From the NCBI GenBank assembly GCA_029216955.1, contig JANAVB010033217.1, positions 1,313,059-1,377,058 of the forward strand: a DNA stretch of 64,000 bases, read 5' to 3'. Both the position numbers and the translations under genes were made by a program. The DNA comes from Iris pallida. Its lineage: Eukaryota > Streptophyta > Magnoliopsida > Asparagales > Iridaceae. The notes beneath the pieces are model-generated. The model was not told where the DNA came from. It saw only the letters and a list, made by a program, of their open reading frames with translations, and searched no databases. Positions 1 to 10,122 of the stretch are shown here, piece by piece. Positions within the stretch are counted from its first letter, which is position 1, and each line of letters opens with the position of its first letter.

Positions 1-166
1 ATATTGCGTATAGCAAAGTCGGCATAGCAAAGTAATGCTTGATCAGAAAATACAGTCCACTTAATTGGACCAGGGAAAAGAGGGAATCCGTGTTCGGATC
101 AGAAGATGATGCCTCTTCACTGGCATGGGTCTTCTTCCTCTTGAAAGGATTGAATCCCTTAGGCAT
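1..166 (-). CDS. Partial ORF, possibly start of an env-like or extra ORF of the copia element
   Basis: An ATG at 164-166 on the minus strand opens a frame of about 55 codons that stays open to the window edge. It begins MPKGFNPFKRKK and continues with an acidic/serine stretch. It lies downstream of the copia pol on the same strand, where SIRE-type copia elements can carry an extra ORF. I recognise no domain. It could equally be chance or the start of an unrelated repeat, and the rest lies outside the window. Confidence 0.25.
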   Translation of the reverse strand, partial: MPKGFNPFKRKKTHASEEASSSDPNTDSLFSLVQLSGLYFLIKHYFAMPTLLYAI

Positions 167-789
167 TCTTTTCCAAAACTAGAAACCCTAAAAATTTGAA
201 AGTGGAGGAGAGAAGGAATGATACCTTCTGAGAATCAAGTATGTTGTAGAGGACGCAATTCTCCGTACGAATCCAAAATTTGGATGAAAATCTCCACGTA
301 GATTGGAAGAAAGGAGCTGGAAAAAAACTAGGGTTTGGGGACTTCGGGCGACTGCTGCTGCTGTTAGATGTGGTTTGGAAGAGATGAAGAAGATGGGGGC
401 CTCGGGTTCTGACTTAGAAACATATACCAGCAGCCGAACTCTGGCCGAATTCGGACCGAACTCGGGCCAAATTTGCCTAGGGTTCTCCTGTTTTTTTTTA
501 AAAAAATTTGTGGGCCACATCTTTTTCATCAACTCATTTCAAATATTTAATTCAAAGTCTAGTAATTTTAAATTTCATATAATATAATTAATATTATTTT
601 ATAAATTAATATTCTTTACTCAGTATCTGTTTCAGATTAGCTGTAGGAGTATTGTCCCAGCTAACGGAGGTTCACCGGGGAACTCTTAAATACCGCTTCG
701 CTTCGACCGTAGTCGTGGTGACAGACTCTTTTTAGGCTTGTCTCGAAAATAGTTATTGAGTATTGAATAAATTAATAAATAAAATAAAA
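167..789 (-). other. Non-coding spacer downstream of copia pol
   Basis: No gene is visible. The stretch holds a cluster of CCGAACTC-like words (about 432-475) resembling those in the copia LTR at 6355-6500, and an AT-rich run at 540-615. No stretch aligns convincingly to the LTR at 5811-6898, so I do not call it the 3' LTR. It may be the long 3' spacer typical of SIRE-type elements. Confidence 0.35.
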
Positions 790-1056
790 TTAATTAATAT
801 TATTGACATCTAAAATTTCTAATTCTCGACGTAAATAATTGAAACGATCTTCCGCTAGAGGTTTTGTGGGTATGTCAGCCAATTGATTCTGTGTGTCTAT
901 GTATACAAGGTCTATATCTCCATTTTGTTGATGGTCTCTAAGAAAGTGATATCGAATCTCGATATGCGTAGTACGAAAATGACATATTGGATTCTTAGTC
1001 AAATTAATAGAACTAGTGTTATCACAGAAAATGGGTATGTGTGTAATGCAATCCAT
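790..1056 (-). pseudogene. copia RNase H, C-terminal part
   Basis: The end of the copia RNase H domain. It contains CDNTSSINLTKNP, the HIEIRYHFLRD block and ADIPTKPL, all standard for copia RNase H just before the polyprotein stop at 790. The canonical D of the CDN motif is present. It is separated from the preceding RT block by a frame change near 1056-1075. Confidence 0.85.
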
Positions 1057-1074
1057 AGTCTTCTAAAATTTGTT

Positions 1075-1785
1075 TCATCCATAAAATTTGTGCACAACAA
1101 CGTCCTGTGACGATATATTCAGCCTCGGTTGTTGAAACGCGATAGAATTTTGTTTTTTCCTAAACCAAGAGACTAGAGCTTTTTCTAGGAAATGACATGT
1201 GCCGCTGGTACTTTTTCTATCAACTTTGCATCCGACAAAATCATTATCAGAATAACCGGTTAGGTCAAATGACGTGGTTTTGGGATACCATAAGCCGACA
1301 GAAGTGGTGCCTTTAAGGTATCGGAAGATACGCTTAACTGCGCACAGATGTGATTCCTTAGGATTGGCTTGAAAACGTGCACACAAGCAAACACTAAACA
1401 TAATATCTGGTCGACTAGCAGTTAAGTACAGTAAGCTACCGATCATACCTCGATACTTACGTATGTCGACGGGTTTGCCTTGTTCATCAATATCAAGCTT
1501 GGTTGAAGTCGCCATTGGAGTGCTAAGAGGTTTGACTGCTTCTAGGTCGAACTTCTTTAATAGATCCTTTGTGTACTTTGCTTGATTTATGAACGTCCAA
1601 TTGTTGGTTTGTTTGATTTGTAGTCCGAGAAAGAATTTCAGCTTTTCCATCATGCTCATCTCAAACTCATTCTGCATACACTTTAAAAAAATTTGACAAA
1701 GAGATTCATCAGTAGATCCAAAAATAATATCATCTACATAGACTTGAATCAAAAGAATATTGTTATTCAAAGATTTTATAAACAA
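1075..1785 (-). pseudogene. copia reverse transcriptase C-terminal half and RNase H N-terminal half
   Basis: Contains the RT catalytic motif YVDD in VYVDDIIFGS, then FFLGLQIKQ, the PLSTPMATSTKL linker, the YRGMIGSLLYLTASRPDI block and the start of RNase H (LTGYSDNDFVGCKVDRKS). The family has DADWAG where this copy has DNDFVG. The frame is lost after about 1100, with VSWFRKKQNSIAF followed by degenerate sequence. Confidence 0.88.
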
Positions 1786-2052
1786 TGTAGTGTCAACCTT
1801 TCCCTTTGAAAAACCATTGTCAAGTAGAAAAGAGCTTAGACGATCGTACCAAGCACGAGGGGCTTATTTTAAACCGTATAAGGCTTTCTTCAACTTGAAA
1901 ATATAATCAGAATTTTTGATATCAGTAAAACCTGGAGGTTGAGCTACATAAACTTCTTCTTTTATAAAACCATTCAAAAATGCGCTTTTAACATCCATTT
2001 GAAATAACGTGAAATTATGAAAACATGCAAATGCACATAACATGCGAATGGA

Positions 2053-3459
2053 TTATAATCTCGCAACTGGGGCATAAGTCTCATCGTAGTCGATACCTAC
2101 TTCTTGATTGTATCCTTGAGCTACGAGTCGAGCCTTATTACGAGTCACTAAACCATTCTCGTTCATTTTGTTTCGGAATACCCAACGGGTGCCAATGATC
2201 GGATGATCAATGGGCTTGGGAACAAGTTCCCAAACTTGATTCCGTTCGAATTGGTTTAATTCCTCTTGCATAACATCTAACCAAAAATTATCACTACATG
2301 CTTCTTCAATATTTTTGGGTTCAAGCTGTGAAATAAAAGCAACACAAGAAGCTATATTTTTATTAGAGGAACGAGTACTTACACCCTTGGTAATCTCACC
2401 AATTACCAAGTCCTTTGGGTGATCTGCCAAGAATCTCATCTCTTTTGGCGTAACCTCAAGATTGCTGGTTCCGGCTTCTTTGTTTGAAGACTCAGCTGGG
2501 GCTTGGTATGAAGGTTCCGCATCTTTGTGTGAAGGTTTTGTAGTAGCTGTACTTGGTATAATTACGTCTTCATTGTCGTCATCATCTGAATGTTGATTTA
2601 GTTCATCAAACTTGACATTAATTAATTCTTCGATGATCATGGTTCTCTTGTTGAAGACTCTGTACCCTTTGATCTTTGCTGCATAACCTAAAAATATACC
2701 TTCATCAGCCTTTTCATCAAATTTACTCAGATTGTCTTTAGTATTAAGAATAAAGCATTTACAACCAAAAATCTTGAAATATGAAACAGTGGGTGTTCTA
2801 TCAAACCGTAGTTCATAGGGAGTCTTCTTCGATATAGTTGGAATTAGAACTCTATTAAGAATATAGCACGCTGTATTGACAGCTTCAGCCCAAAAGTATC
2901 TAGGTAGACTAAACCGGTTCAACATTACTCTAGCCATTTCAGATAGAGTCATGTTCTTACATTCCATAATTCCATTTTGTTGTGGAGTCCTAAGGTAAGA
3001 GAATTCATGCAAATAACTGTGTGTGTCACAAAATTGTTTGAACTCTGCATTCTCAAATTTGCCGCCATGATCACTACGAATACGAGTAATCATGAAACAT
3101 TTTTCATTCTGTACTTTCTTACAAAAGGTGACAAATTCTGACAAAGCATCGTTCTTGCGTGCAAGAAAATATACCCATATATATCTAGAGAAATCATCTA
3201 CAATGACAAATGCATATAACTTACCACCTAGACTAGCAATTCTACTTGGTCCAAATAAGTCCATATACAACAATTGTAGAGGTCTAGTGGTACTTACAGC
3301 GTTCTTGGATTTAAAGGCGGATCGGATAGCTTTGTTCTTTTTACATTCGCTACATACCATATCCTTCTTGAAAGATATGACCAGTAAGCCTGTACCAACT
3401 TCTTTGTAGATAGTTTTGAAATTGTATCCATGTTTGCATGACCGAGTCTCATATGCCAT
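2053..3459 (-). pseudogene. copia integrase core and N-terminal RT
   Basis: 468 codons open. The DDE integrase core shows the first D in YMDLFGP, the second in RSDHGGKF, and the catalytic E region as NGIMECKN where the family usually has NGxxERKN; the E is kept. A copia integrase tail follows (FGCKCFILN...FDEKADEGIFLGY), then an acidic linker, then the start of RT (NQVWELVPKP...WVFRNKMNENG, RLVAQGYNQ, DYDETYAPVARL). It ends at a frameshift near 2053. The stretch 1786-2052 still encodes RT residues in other frames. Confidence 0.88.
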
Positions 3460-3488
3460 AGTTGACTTTCAATGCTCTTGGCCATCAA
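3294..3488 (-). pseudogene. copia pre-integrase zinc-binding region
   Basis: Carries LWHMRLGHANMDTISKL, the GAG-pre-integrase HHCC module at the integrase N-terminus. It overlaps the larger integrase block in another frame, showing a frameshift inside the zinc region. Confidence 0.75.
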
Positions 3489-3621
3489 GCATCTACCTGC
3501 TTTGTTAGCATCTTCTAACAGATAGAAAACATATATGTTGTCTTCTCTGATACCTTCAAAGATAGTACTACCAGTTGAACTATCAACTATAGTATATTTG
3601 TCTTTGACGAAGTTAATGCCA

Positions 3622-4665
3622 TTAACCGTGATAAGCTAAATGGCTTATGCTGAGCAGATTATGTTTTAACTCGGTAACTAGACAGACATCTTTAATCACA
3701 GGATAGGAAGCCTTACCAATGTTACCAATACCGATTATATACCCTCTTAAATTGTTACCGAAGGAGACGTATCCTTCTTTATTCTTCTTCGACAGTGTTG
3801 CAAATAACGAAGCATCACCGGTCATGTGCCGTGAGCAACCGCTGTCGAGGATCCATTTGCTTCTAGCATTGAAGGGCGTTCCACCTACAAAATAATTTGC
3901 AGATGAAACTCTTGGTACCCATTTCTTGTAGGGTCCTGACAGGTTAGTTTTTGGTATCCATGCATAAATATTTAAATCTACTAACTTTCTGATTCTACAT
4001 GCAGAAGATATATGACCAATGAGGCCACAATAATAACATTTTGCATGTTGAGTGTTGAAAGTTGTGTGAGGTGCATAATTGGTAGATTTTGGTTTTCTAG
4101 TATAGAAGAATGCATGCCTATTAGTCTTCTTGGGCATAGGTTTAGTATGGTTTGGTCTGACAGTGTTTGGTTTGGGTGTGTTCCGATGATTCGGTAATTG
4201 ACACGTGTTAGAATAGGAAGCAACAACTTCAGGACGTTTTCCTAAACTAATTTCCAACTTTTTGGAGGTGTCATATAATCTAGTATAGTCAGATGTAAGT
4301 GTTTCTATTTTGACTTGTGCACACTGGAGACTCTTTCTTTCCTTAGATAGGTCTTCCTTTAGCTGGATGATAGTTTGGTCTTTTTCTTCGGATAACTTAA
4401 TAGTCTCGTGTAACAACAGCTTAATAGATGAAAGCTCACCAGACTCAATAGAAGAGTCATTATTTCTAACATCAGCTAATTGGTCGGTAAGTCTTCCTAT
4501 CTCACCTTTGTACCCTTTGAGTACCTTCTTAGAGGTTTCATATTTACTATACAGTTTCCTGTAATCATTTAACATGTCACTGAAAGCCTCTCCTAGTTGT
4601 TCAAATGTAAAATCATCATATGGATCAAACAGAGGATTAGTGATTACCTGATCGCAAGCCATCAA
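3622..4665 (-). pseudogene. copia Gag C-terminal region with protease
   Basis: 347 codons. The N-terminal half is a charged coiled-coil-like segment. A CCHC-like knuckle (CYYCGLIGHISSAC) follows, then the aspartic protease signature WILDSGCSRHMTGD (catalytic DSG). The end (HNLLSISHL) is the conserved junction into the pre-integrase domain. It sits between the gag block at 4766-5275 and the integrase, as expected for copia. Confidence 0.85.
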
Positions 4666-4765
4666 GCATACATTTGCAGCGTCATCTGATTGTTCGTTTT
4701 TGAATCGCTGGCTTCGCTTTCATGCCATATGCTTGTATTGGCGTACTTCCTTGATGTAGATCTTT

Positions 4766-5717
4766 TCAGGTAGCCTTTGTCATATTTGCTGCTTTTTTTG
4801 CTGATAATAATGTTGTTGGACAGTCTTTCTTTATATGTCCTTTCTTCTTACATCCGTAGCAAATAGGATCTTCCTCATTGTTGTTGTTGTTGCTGTCTTT
4901 TGTTCTTCTGTTGAATCTCATGAACTTCTTGAATTTTCTTACTAGAAGAGCTTGATCTTCAGAGTTAGAGTCGCTGTCGTCAGAATCATCTTTGACAGTT
5001 CTTCTATGTTGAGCCTTGAGAGCGATCGACATTTCTGACTTCTTCTTTGGTGTAGCATCTTCAAAGTCTTGAAGTTCTAACTCGTGAGTGAGTAGCTTAC
5101 CCATGAGTGTTTCCAATGACATTGTTGAGAGGTCGTTTCCTTCAATGATTGATGTAGCCTTTGGAATCCAGTTCTTTGTGAGAGCTCGTAGAAGTTTGCG
5201 AATCTTCTCATGGTTACTGTATTTCTTGCCTAATGAAGACAAAGGATTTACAATATCCAAGAATCTCGTAAACATCTGAGTGACTGATTCACTTGGCTTT
5301 ATTTTGAACGCCTCGTACTCCTGAGTAAGTCTGCTGATCTTTGACTCCTTGACTTGTGTTGTTCCTTCGTGGGTTACTTCGAAAAGTTTCTACACTTTAT
5401 TTGATGTTGTGCAAGTCGACACCCTGTTGAATTCAGTTCTGTCTAAAACACAAAATAAAGCGTTAATAGCACGTACGTCAAGACTGGCCTTTTTCTTTTC
5501 ATCCTCCGTATATTTATCATGGGATTTTTCAACTAAAACTCCATCAACATTAATACGAGTAGGCTTTTGTAGCCATCAATAACTATAGACCATAAGTCAA
5601 AATCAAGAGATTTTAAGAAGAAACTCATCCGTTTTTCCAATAAGTGTAGTTTGTGCCGTCAAACAGTGGAGGTCTATTTGTGGCTTGGCCTTTACTTGTA
5701 AATTTCACAGTTGCCAT
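4766..5717 (-). pseudogene. copia gag
   Basis: The likely start is the ATG at 5715-5717, opening MATVKFTSKGQ and then RPPLFDGTNYTYWK, the conserved copia gag N-terminus. The frame breaks near 5280-5400 and continues at 5275-4766 with an acidic DDSDDSDSNSED stretch, KFKKFMRFNRR and the CCHC zinc knuckle CYGCKKKGHIKKDC. This order is typical of SIRE/Maximus gag. Indels separate the parts. Confidence 0.8.
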
Positions 5718-5795
5718 GTGTAATGCTGTGATCTATACAAAAATTGAATATAACTAAATATAGCTGCAGTTTTACCTTGCTTTACCTGTATAACC

Positions 5796-5809
5796 CGCTC
5801 TGGTACCAA
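5796..5809 (-). other. copia primer-binding site
   Basis: On the minus strand, a few bases after the LTR end, reads TGGTACCAGAGC. This is one base from the common plant PBS TGGTATCAGAGC, complementary to the 3' end of initiator methionine tRNA. Confidence 0.8.
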
Positions 5810-5810
5810 T

Positions 5811-6898
5811 TGTAGGAACGAAATCGTAAAGCAGAATACTCTAGAGGGGGTGAATAGAGTAGGCAGCGAAAATATTACAAAATTAAAACTTGTTAGCAGT
5901 TAGATCACAGAAATAATAATCACAAAGTAAATAACTAAAAATAAAAGAGTGATCAGAAGGCAAACACAAACATAGAGATTTATACTGGTTTCCCTCTTGT
6001 GAGGACTAGTCCAGTCGGAAGAACTATAGCTTCCAGTTGAATCCACTATTGGAAAATCTCGTAAGTTTTTATACGAAGTCCTTGCAACTTCTACAGACGC
6101 GAGCTTTGATACGAAGAACTCGACCAACTTCAGTTTTGAAGAGTCTTTCTTCAATCAAGCCTTTGATTACAATTTATCTGAAATCTTCTAGACCGTACCG
6201 TACCGGCAAATTGACTAGAGAATTGTAACTGGCTTAGAATTTGAAAATGGAAGCTTTTGAAAACTTTTTGGAAGAAACGTAAGCTTTAGAAGAGAGAAGA
6301 TGAAAGTGAATGAGTGTGTTTTAAAAGATCTGAATTCCTCTCTATTTATAGTTTTTCCAAAGACAGAACTCTGACAGCATTCGGACAGAACTCTTTCTAA
6401 CAAACCGTAACTGAAGGGAGACAAAGTTCAAAATCCAACGTTCACATAACGTTCACCTTGGCCGAACTCTGGACAAACTCTGGCCGAGTTCTGTCAGGGT
6501 TTGGTCAGGTTTATTTTGTGAAAATTGTTTTTGGCTTTTTGAAAAATCCTTCAGAAGTTTTTTGCAAAAGCAGATGTTTTTCAAAAACATAGGTCATTTT
6601 AAAAAGGTAGGTCAGTTTTGAAAAATGATTTCAGATAGCCTATTTGCCAGTACGACTTGGTATACAATGTATTCCTAGACTCAATAAAAATAAAAATTAC
6701 ATTACGTAAGGAAATACAGTCTTGAGTGGCAAACAGAGCTTCGATCTTGAACTGAGTAGATATCCAATCTTGATCAGTGTCCAAAATGTCTTTAGTAAAC
6801 ATCTGAATTCATTCGTATATCGAGACAGAGTTTGATCAATTATTAAAATCAGGTTTGACCATGACCAATGGGCCAACAAGTCTGTCGGTCCTATGACA
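5811..6898 (-). repeat. copia 5' LTR
   Basis: About 1088 bp bounded by TGTCATAGG (minus strand, at 6898) and CCTACA (at 5811), i.e. TG...CA ends, followed directly by the PBS. It contains the AGAGGGGGTGAATAGA block near the 3' end that is common in plant copia LTRs, a TATA box, and several GAACTC words. No second copy is in the window. Confidence 0.75.
6343..6350 (-). promoter_or_regulatory. TATA box in copia LTR
   Basis: TATAAATA on the minus strand, about 540 bp before the LTR 3' end, suitably placed for transcription of the element. Confidence 0.6.
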
Positions 6899-6901
6899 GT
6901 T

Positions 6902-7446
6902 GGTCGGTCTCCAGGTGGGGGTTGCTCTACGAATCCGGTTTTGGCGACGGGTGGTTTGCCAAAGCTTCACGGAGCGACATCGGTTTCAGCAGTTCGAAGC
7001 CAGAAAGGAGATCAAGGTTTGTAGCAAACTCAATATGAGGCAGGAGCATCATCATTCACACAGTTCAGGGGGAGCTGTGGGTCATCGATGGCATGCACAG
7101 TGCGTGATGTTCTGCTCGAGAACGCATGTGTATGGGGGAGCTTCAAGTTCAGACACGAAGGTGGGCAGGTTCAGGAGTTCGAATCTCAGGAAGATCGTAC
7201 CGTCTGCTTGGTTGGGCCAGCCAAGGATGAAGAAGCTCGTCGGAACGTTAACACTTTTCGGTGGAAGACAGAAGTCAGGGACAGGCAGCCGAGACTTGCG
7301 GTGAGGCTGATCGTCAGGGACTTCGGTCTTGATTGTGTTATTGATATCGGCAGGATCCCAGTGGTGCAAGAGGTACTGCGCATGGCAGCTAACGTCGATG
7401 TGACGGTCGAGGAGCTGGAGATGAAGGAAGATGTAAAGCAGCTCGG
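6902..7446 (+). pseudogene. Unknown coding-like remnant between copia LTR and element A
   Basis: Frame 2 is open from 6902 to the end of this interval except for one TAG near 7022, about 180 codons. The best part starts at the ATG at 7088 (MACTVRDVLLENACVWG) and includes VRLIVRDFGLDCVIDIGRIP and VTVEELEMKEDVK. I recognise no family. The frame runs straight into the LTR of element A at 7447, so it was probably cut by that insertion. It may be an older transposon gene or a host gene fragment. Confidence 0.35.
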
Positions 7447-9584
7447 TGTAGAAGCATAAAAATTCAGGCGCATCTATAGGCCAGAATCCTATGCGCCTAA
7501 CCCAACCATGCGACCAAACCTAAATGCGCCAGGAAGCTCAAACAGATACTTGACACAGCAAAGAAAAGTACAAACTTAAAGACATTCAAATAAAACTTTT
7601 ATTTCATATAAAACTTTATTACATGTCTAAAGAAAGGCTTTACAAAGGAGAACTTCTACAAAAAAGAAAGATCCTAAAGCTACAGCCAGACGCAGCAAAC
7701 TGCCATCCGCCCCTGCTAGACGCATCATCTGCAAGGCGCATCATCTGCCAGGCGCATCATCTGTCAGGCGCATCATTTTGATGTCTCGTCCAGGCGCATC
7801 ATTCCAGCATCTCAACGTATGCGCATCTCCGTCTATAGTCAGAGCGAATTACTCTCTCTCATTCGCACCAATCAGCCCTTATGTAGCAGAAGGAGGAGCT
7901 CTCCTAGCTCGACAAGGATCGCGGCATGACGCCCCGATCTTCGAAAGCAACAGGCACACTCGACAACCTGTGGCTCTGCCAGCATAACGAAAGACGGAGC
8001 GCAACCGCCCCGATCTTTGGATGCAAGAGGCACCATCGGCCTGTGTCGGGACTCGACGATCCCGATATTTGGAAGCAACATAAACTATCACAGAAGCTCA
8101 AAGCGACGAGAAGACTGGGGCTGCGCATCTTCACCCTCCGAAAAAGCTCGAGTTTGGCAGTTCGCCAAGGCAGAGCTCCGGCCAAGTTCATCTTTTGAAG
8201 AATGAAAGCAAAGCTTTCCCTCATGCGGCTATTTATAAGCACGGGCAGCCTACACCCGAGTGCCAAATGGCCAACGTTCCAAATTCCATGCAATAAATTT
8301 GTATTAATAGCAAATACATCTGTTGCCTCGTATTCGGCTAAGTCAAGGCAACCATTAACGCCTCGAAGAACCCAACAGGCGGGCTAAAGAGGATGCGACA
8401 CATTGGCAGATGCGCCGTCGATATCGTGCGCTCCCCATAGATGCGCCCAGTGGACCATAGTTATGCGCCCATATTGGCACTAACTAATGCACCTCTTTCC
8501 ATCAAACATTTAATGCTGAATGACAAAGGCGGCAACCAAGAGCCGTCCAATCAGTTGTGCAGAAAATGAAGCACCGCTGATGTCAGCACCATTATTACAC
8601 CTTGGGTCGGCAACAATTGCCATGCGGCAGACCGATCATTTTTATGCGCCTCGTGGCCATGCGCCCAGAAGACGACATACACCCCAGTGGTCATGCGCAC
8701 CTGGCCTACTTCTGACCCCAAGCAACAGAAGACAAAGCTCTGCATGCGCCTCAAAAGCAATGTGCCTGGACTTGTTCATGGCTCCTAAAGATCATGAGAC
8801 CAAGTCACCTCCACTGTGCCTGATTCTAGGCGTACCCTGATGCGAAGCTCTGCATGCGCCTCAAAAGCCATGCGCTCATACTCGTCTATGATGCCTAAAA
8901 CTCAAAGACTAAGTCGCCTCCATGCACCCGATCCTAGGCGTACCCCGACAGACCACTCTCCTTCAAAACCGAGATCTTTGAGCCACAGGCATACGCCACA
9001 CATCCCTTGACTCAGTTCTGTTCAAAGAATGGGTACTAACCACCCAAGATCTCAGCAACAACCAAATCTTCGTGACTGCCACGTGCCAGCTCCATCGCAG
9101 CCCAGTACAGTAGTTCAGCAGATTCAACTTCAATCCAGGGTGCATCAACCATGCGCCCCCGCCAGCATTAGCCACGTGGCATTCCCACGTCCAGGCACAT
9201 CCGACATATGTGCGCATGAGCAGCCAGCCTGCTATCTATAAATAGAAGGATCATTCCATCACCATAGACACACAGACAAGGATGGACATACATACTCAGA
9301 GAGAAGCACATCCACAGAGGCCAGAAGAGACACTTAACGTCCGCTTCTCCTCGTAATGCTCTGGCATCCAGAGCAACCCAAACCTTCAGAGAGTTCAAGA
9401 TCGTCGTCAGATCGTCAACGGAGTCAACGCATTACCACTCGCTCCACCGACACAGTTCCTAGATAAAAACAAAAGTGTACTCCTAGGACTACGTCTAAGT
9501 TCTATATTATATACTGTTCTGTTTGTAATTGAAATACCGAAGTTTTAATCAACAAAACCTTGTCGCATTTTCGATGGCAAACAA
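7447..9584 (+). repeat. Element A 5' LTR
   Basis: About 2.1 kb from TGTAGAAGCATAAAAA to GGCAAACA. The start resembles those of B (TGTAGAGCCTAAAAA) and C (TGTAGGAGTGTAAAAA), and the end is three bases from the PBS. It holds roughly 20 copies of ATGCGC/GCGCAT, including a 16-bp tandem run (7720-7800). A TATA box lies at 9237. The boundary is inferred by comparison because no second LTR of A is present. Confidence 0.7.
9237..9244 (+). promoter_or_regulatory. TATA box of element A LTR
   Basis: TATAAATA in the context CTATCTATAAATAGAAGG, about 340 bp upstream of ORF1. Elements B and C have the same TATAAATAG box in their LTRs. Confidence 0.7.
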
Positions 9585-10119
9585 GCTGACGACTCTGCTG
9601 GGGACCTCTTTCTCCTCCAACAAGAAAGTTGTGTCACAATCTAACGACATCAAACTCGGCTCCTCCCACAAAACACTTGTGGTAAGCCTCAATTAACAGG
9701 CGTATGAGAAGTTCATCTCTGAAGGCAGCACGAGTCCTTCAAAGCGGCTGCCAAAGCCAAAGAAGACTCACCAAGTCTGGGTGCGCAAGGCCGATGCGCC
9801 TGGCACTATCACTGAAGGGGATGCGCCACCGCAGTTTGCACTTCTTGCTGACGCTCTCAGCAACAAGGATGTGCCCACTGGTGCCACGCATCTGTTTGGG
9901 AAGCACAGTGTTGACTGCATTCCCCAACCGTCTTCTTTACAGCCGAAGAAGATGCGCCAACGGAGCAGAGGTGCAACCAATCTCCAGCGCATGAGCTCTG
10001 GTACGCAGGAGAGAACGTCTGTCTTCAACAAACTTACTCGCTGCCATGGTGAGATACAATTGGATTCTGAGTACTATACGCCTTCGCGGGCTAGTACAAA
10101 TAAATCTAAGGCAGCATAA
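9575..10119 (+). pseudogene. Element A ORF1 (unknown function)
   Basis: Starts at the ATG inside the LTR end and reads MANKLTTLL, the counterpart of MTTLLGTTFSSDE in B and MATLLGTTFSSDE in C. A one-base deletion in the PBS shifts the frame, and a TAA at 9694-9696 interrupts the conserved QTAYE-like motif. The frame then runs to the TAA at 10117-10119. GATGCGCC words encode D-A-P in several places. No known domain. A new ATG follows at once at 10123 (ATGCGCCAC), as in element C. Confidence 0.65.
9588..9606 (+). other. Element A primer-binding site
   Basis: TGACGACTCTGCTGGGACC follows the LTR by three bases. B has TGACAACTCTGCTGGGGAC and C has TGGCAACTTTGCTGGGGAC at the same place, matching the style of arginine-tRNA-type PBS of Ogre/Tat elements. 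One G is missing in A, which also shifts the reading frame of ORF1. Confidence 0.65.
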
Positions 10120-10122
10120 GCC

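Larger units (their letters stand above)
790..6898 (-). mobile_element. Ty1/copia LTR retrotransposon, SIRE/Maximus-like, 3' end outside window
   Basis: On the minus strand the order is LTR (6898-5811), PBS, gag with CCHC knuckle, protease, integrase, RT and RNase H. Integrase before RT is diagnostic of Ty1/copia. The gag (a KFKKFMR stretch, then CYGCKKKGHIKKDC) and the integrase tail (LSKFDEKADEGIFLGYA) look like the SIRE/Maximus lineage. The coding region is broken into several frames by indels and stops, so this copy is not autonomous. No PPT or 3' LTR is identifiable within the window. Confidence 0.85.

Noticed and set aside
1..723. 3' LTR of the copia element
   Set aside because: It does not align to the 5' LTR beyond short shared words, and the ends do not match TGTCATAGG.
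7872..8293. Several overlapping ORFs on both strands in element A's LTR
   Set aside because: They lie inside the LTR, overlap each other and are unrelated to known proteins; shadows of a GC-rich region.
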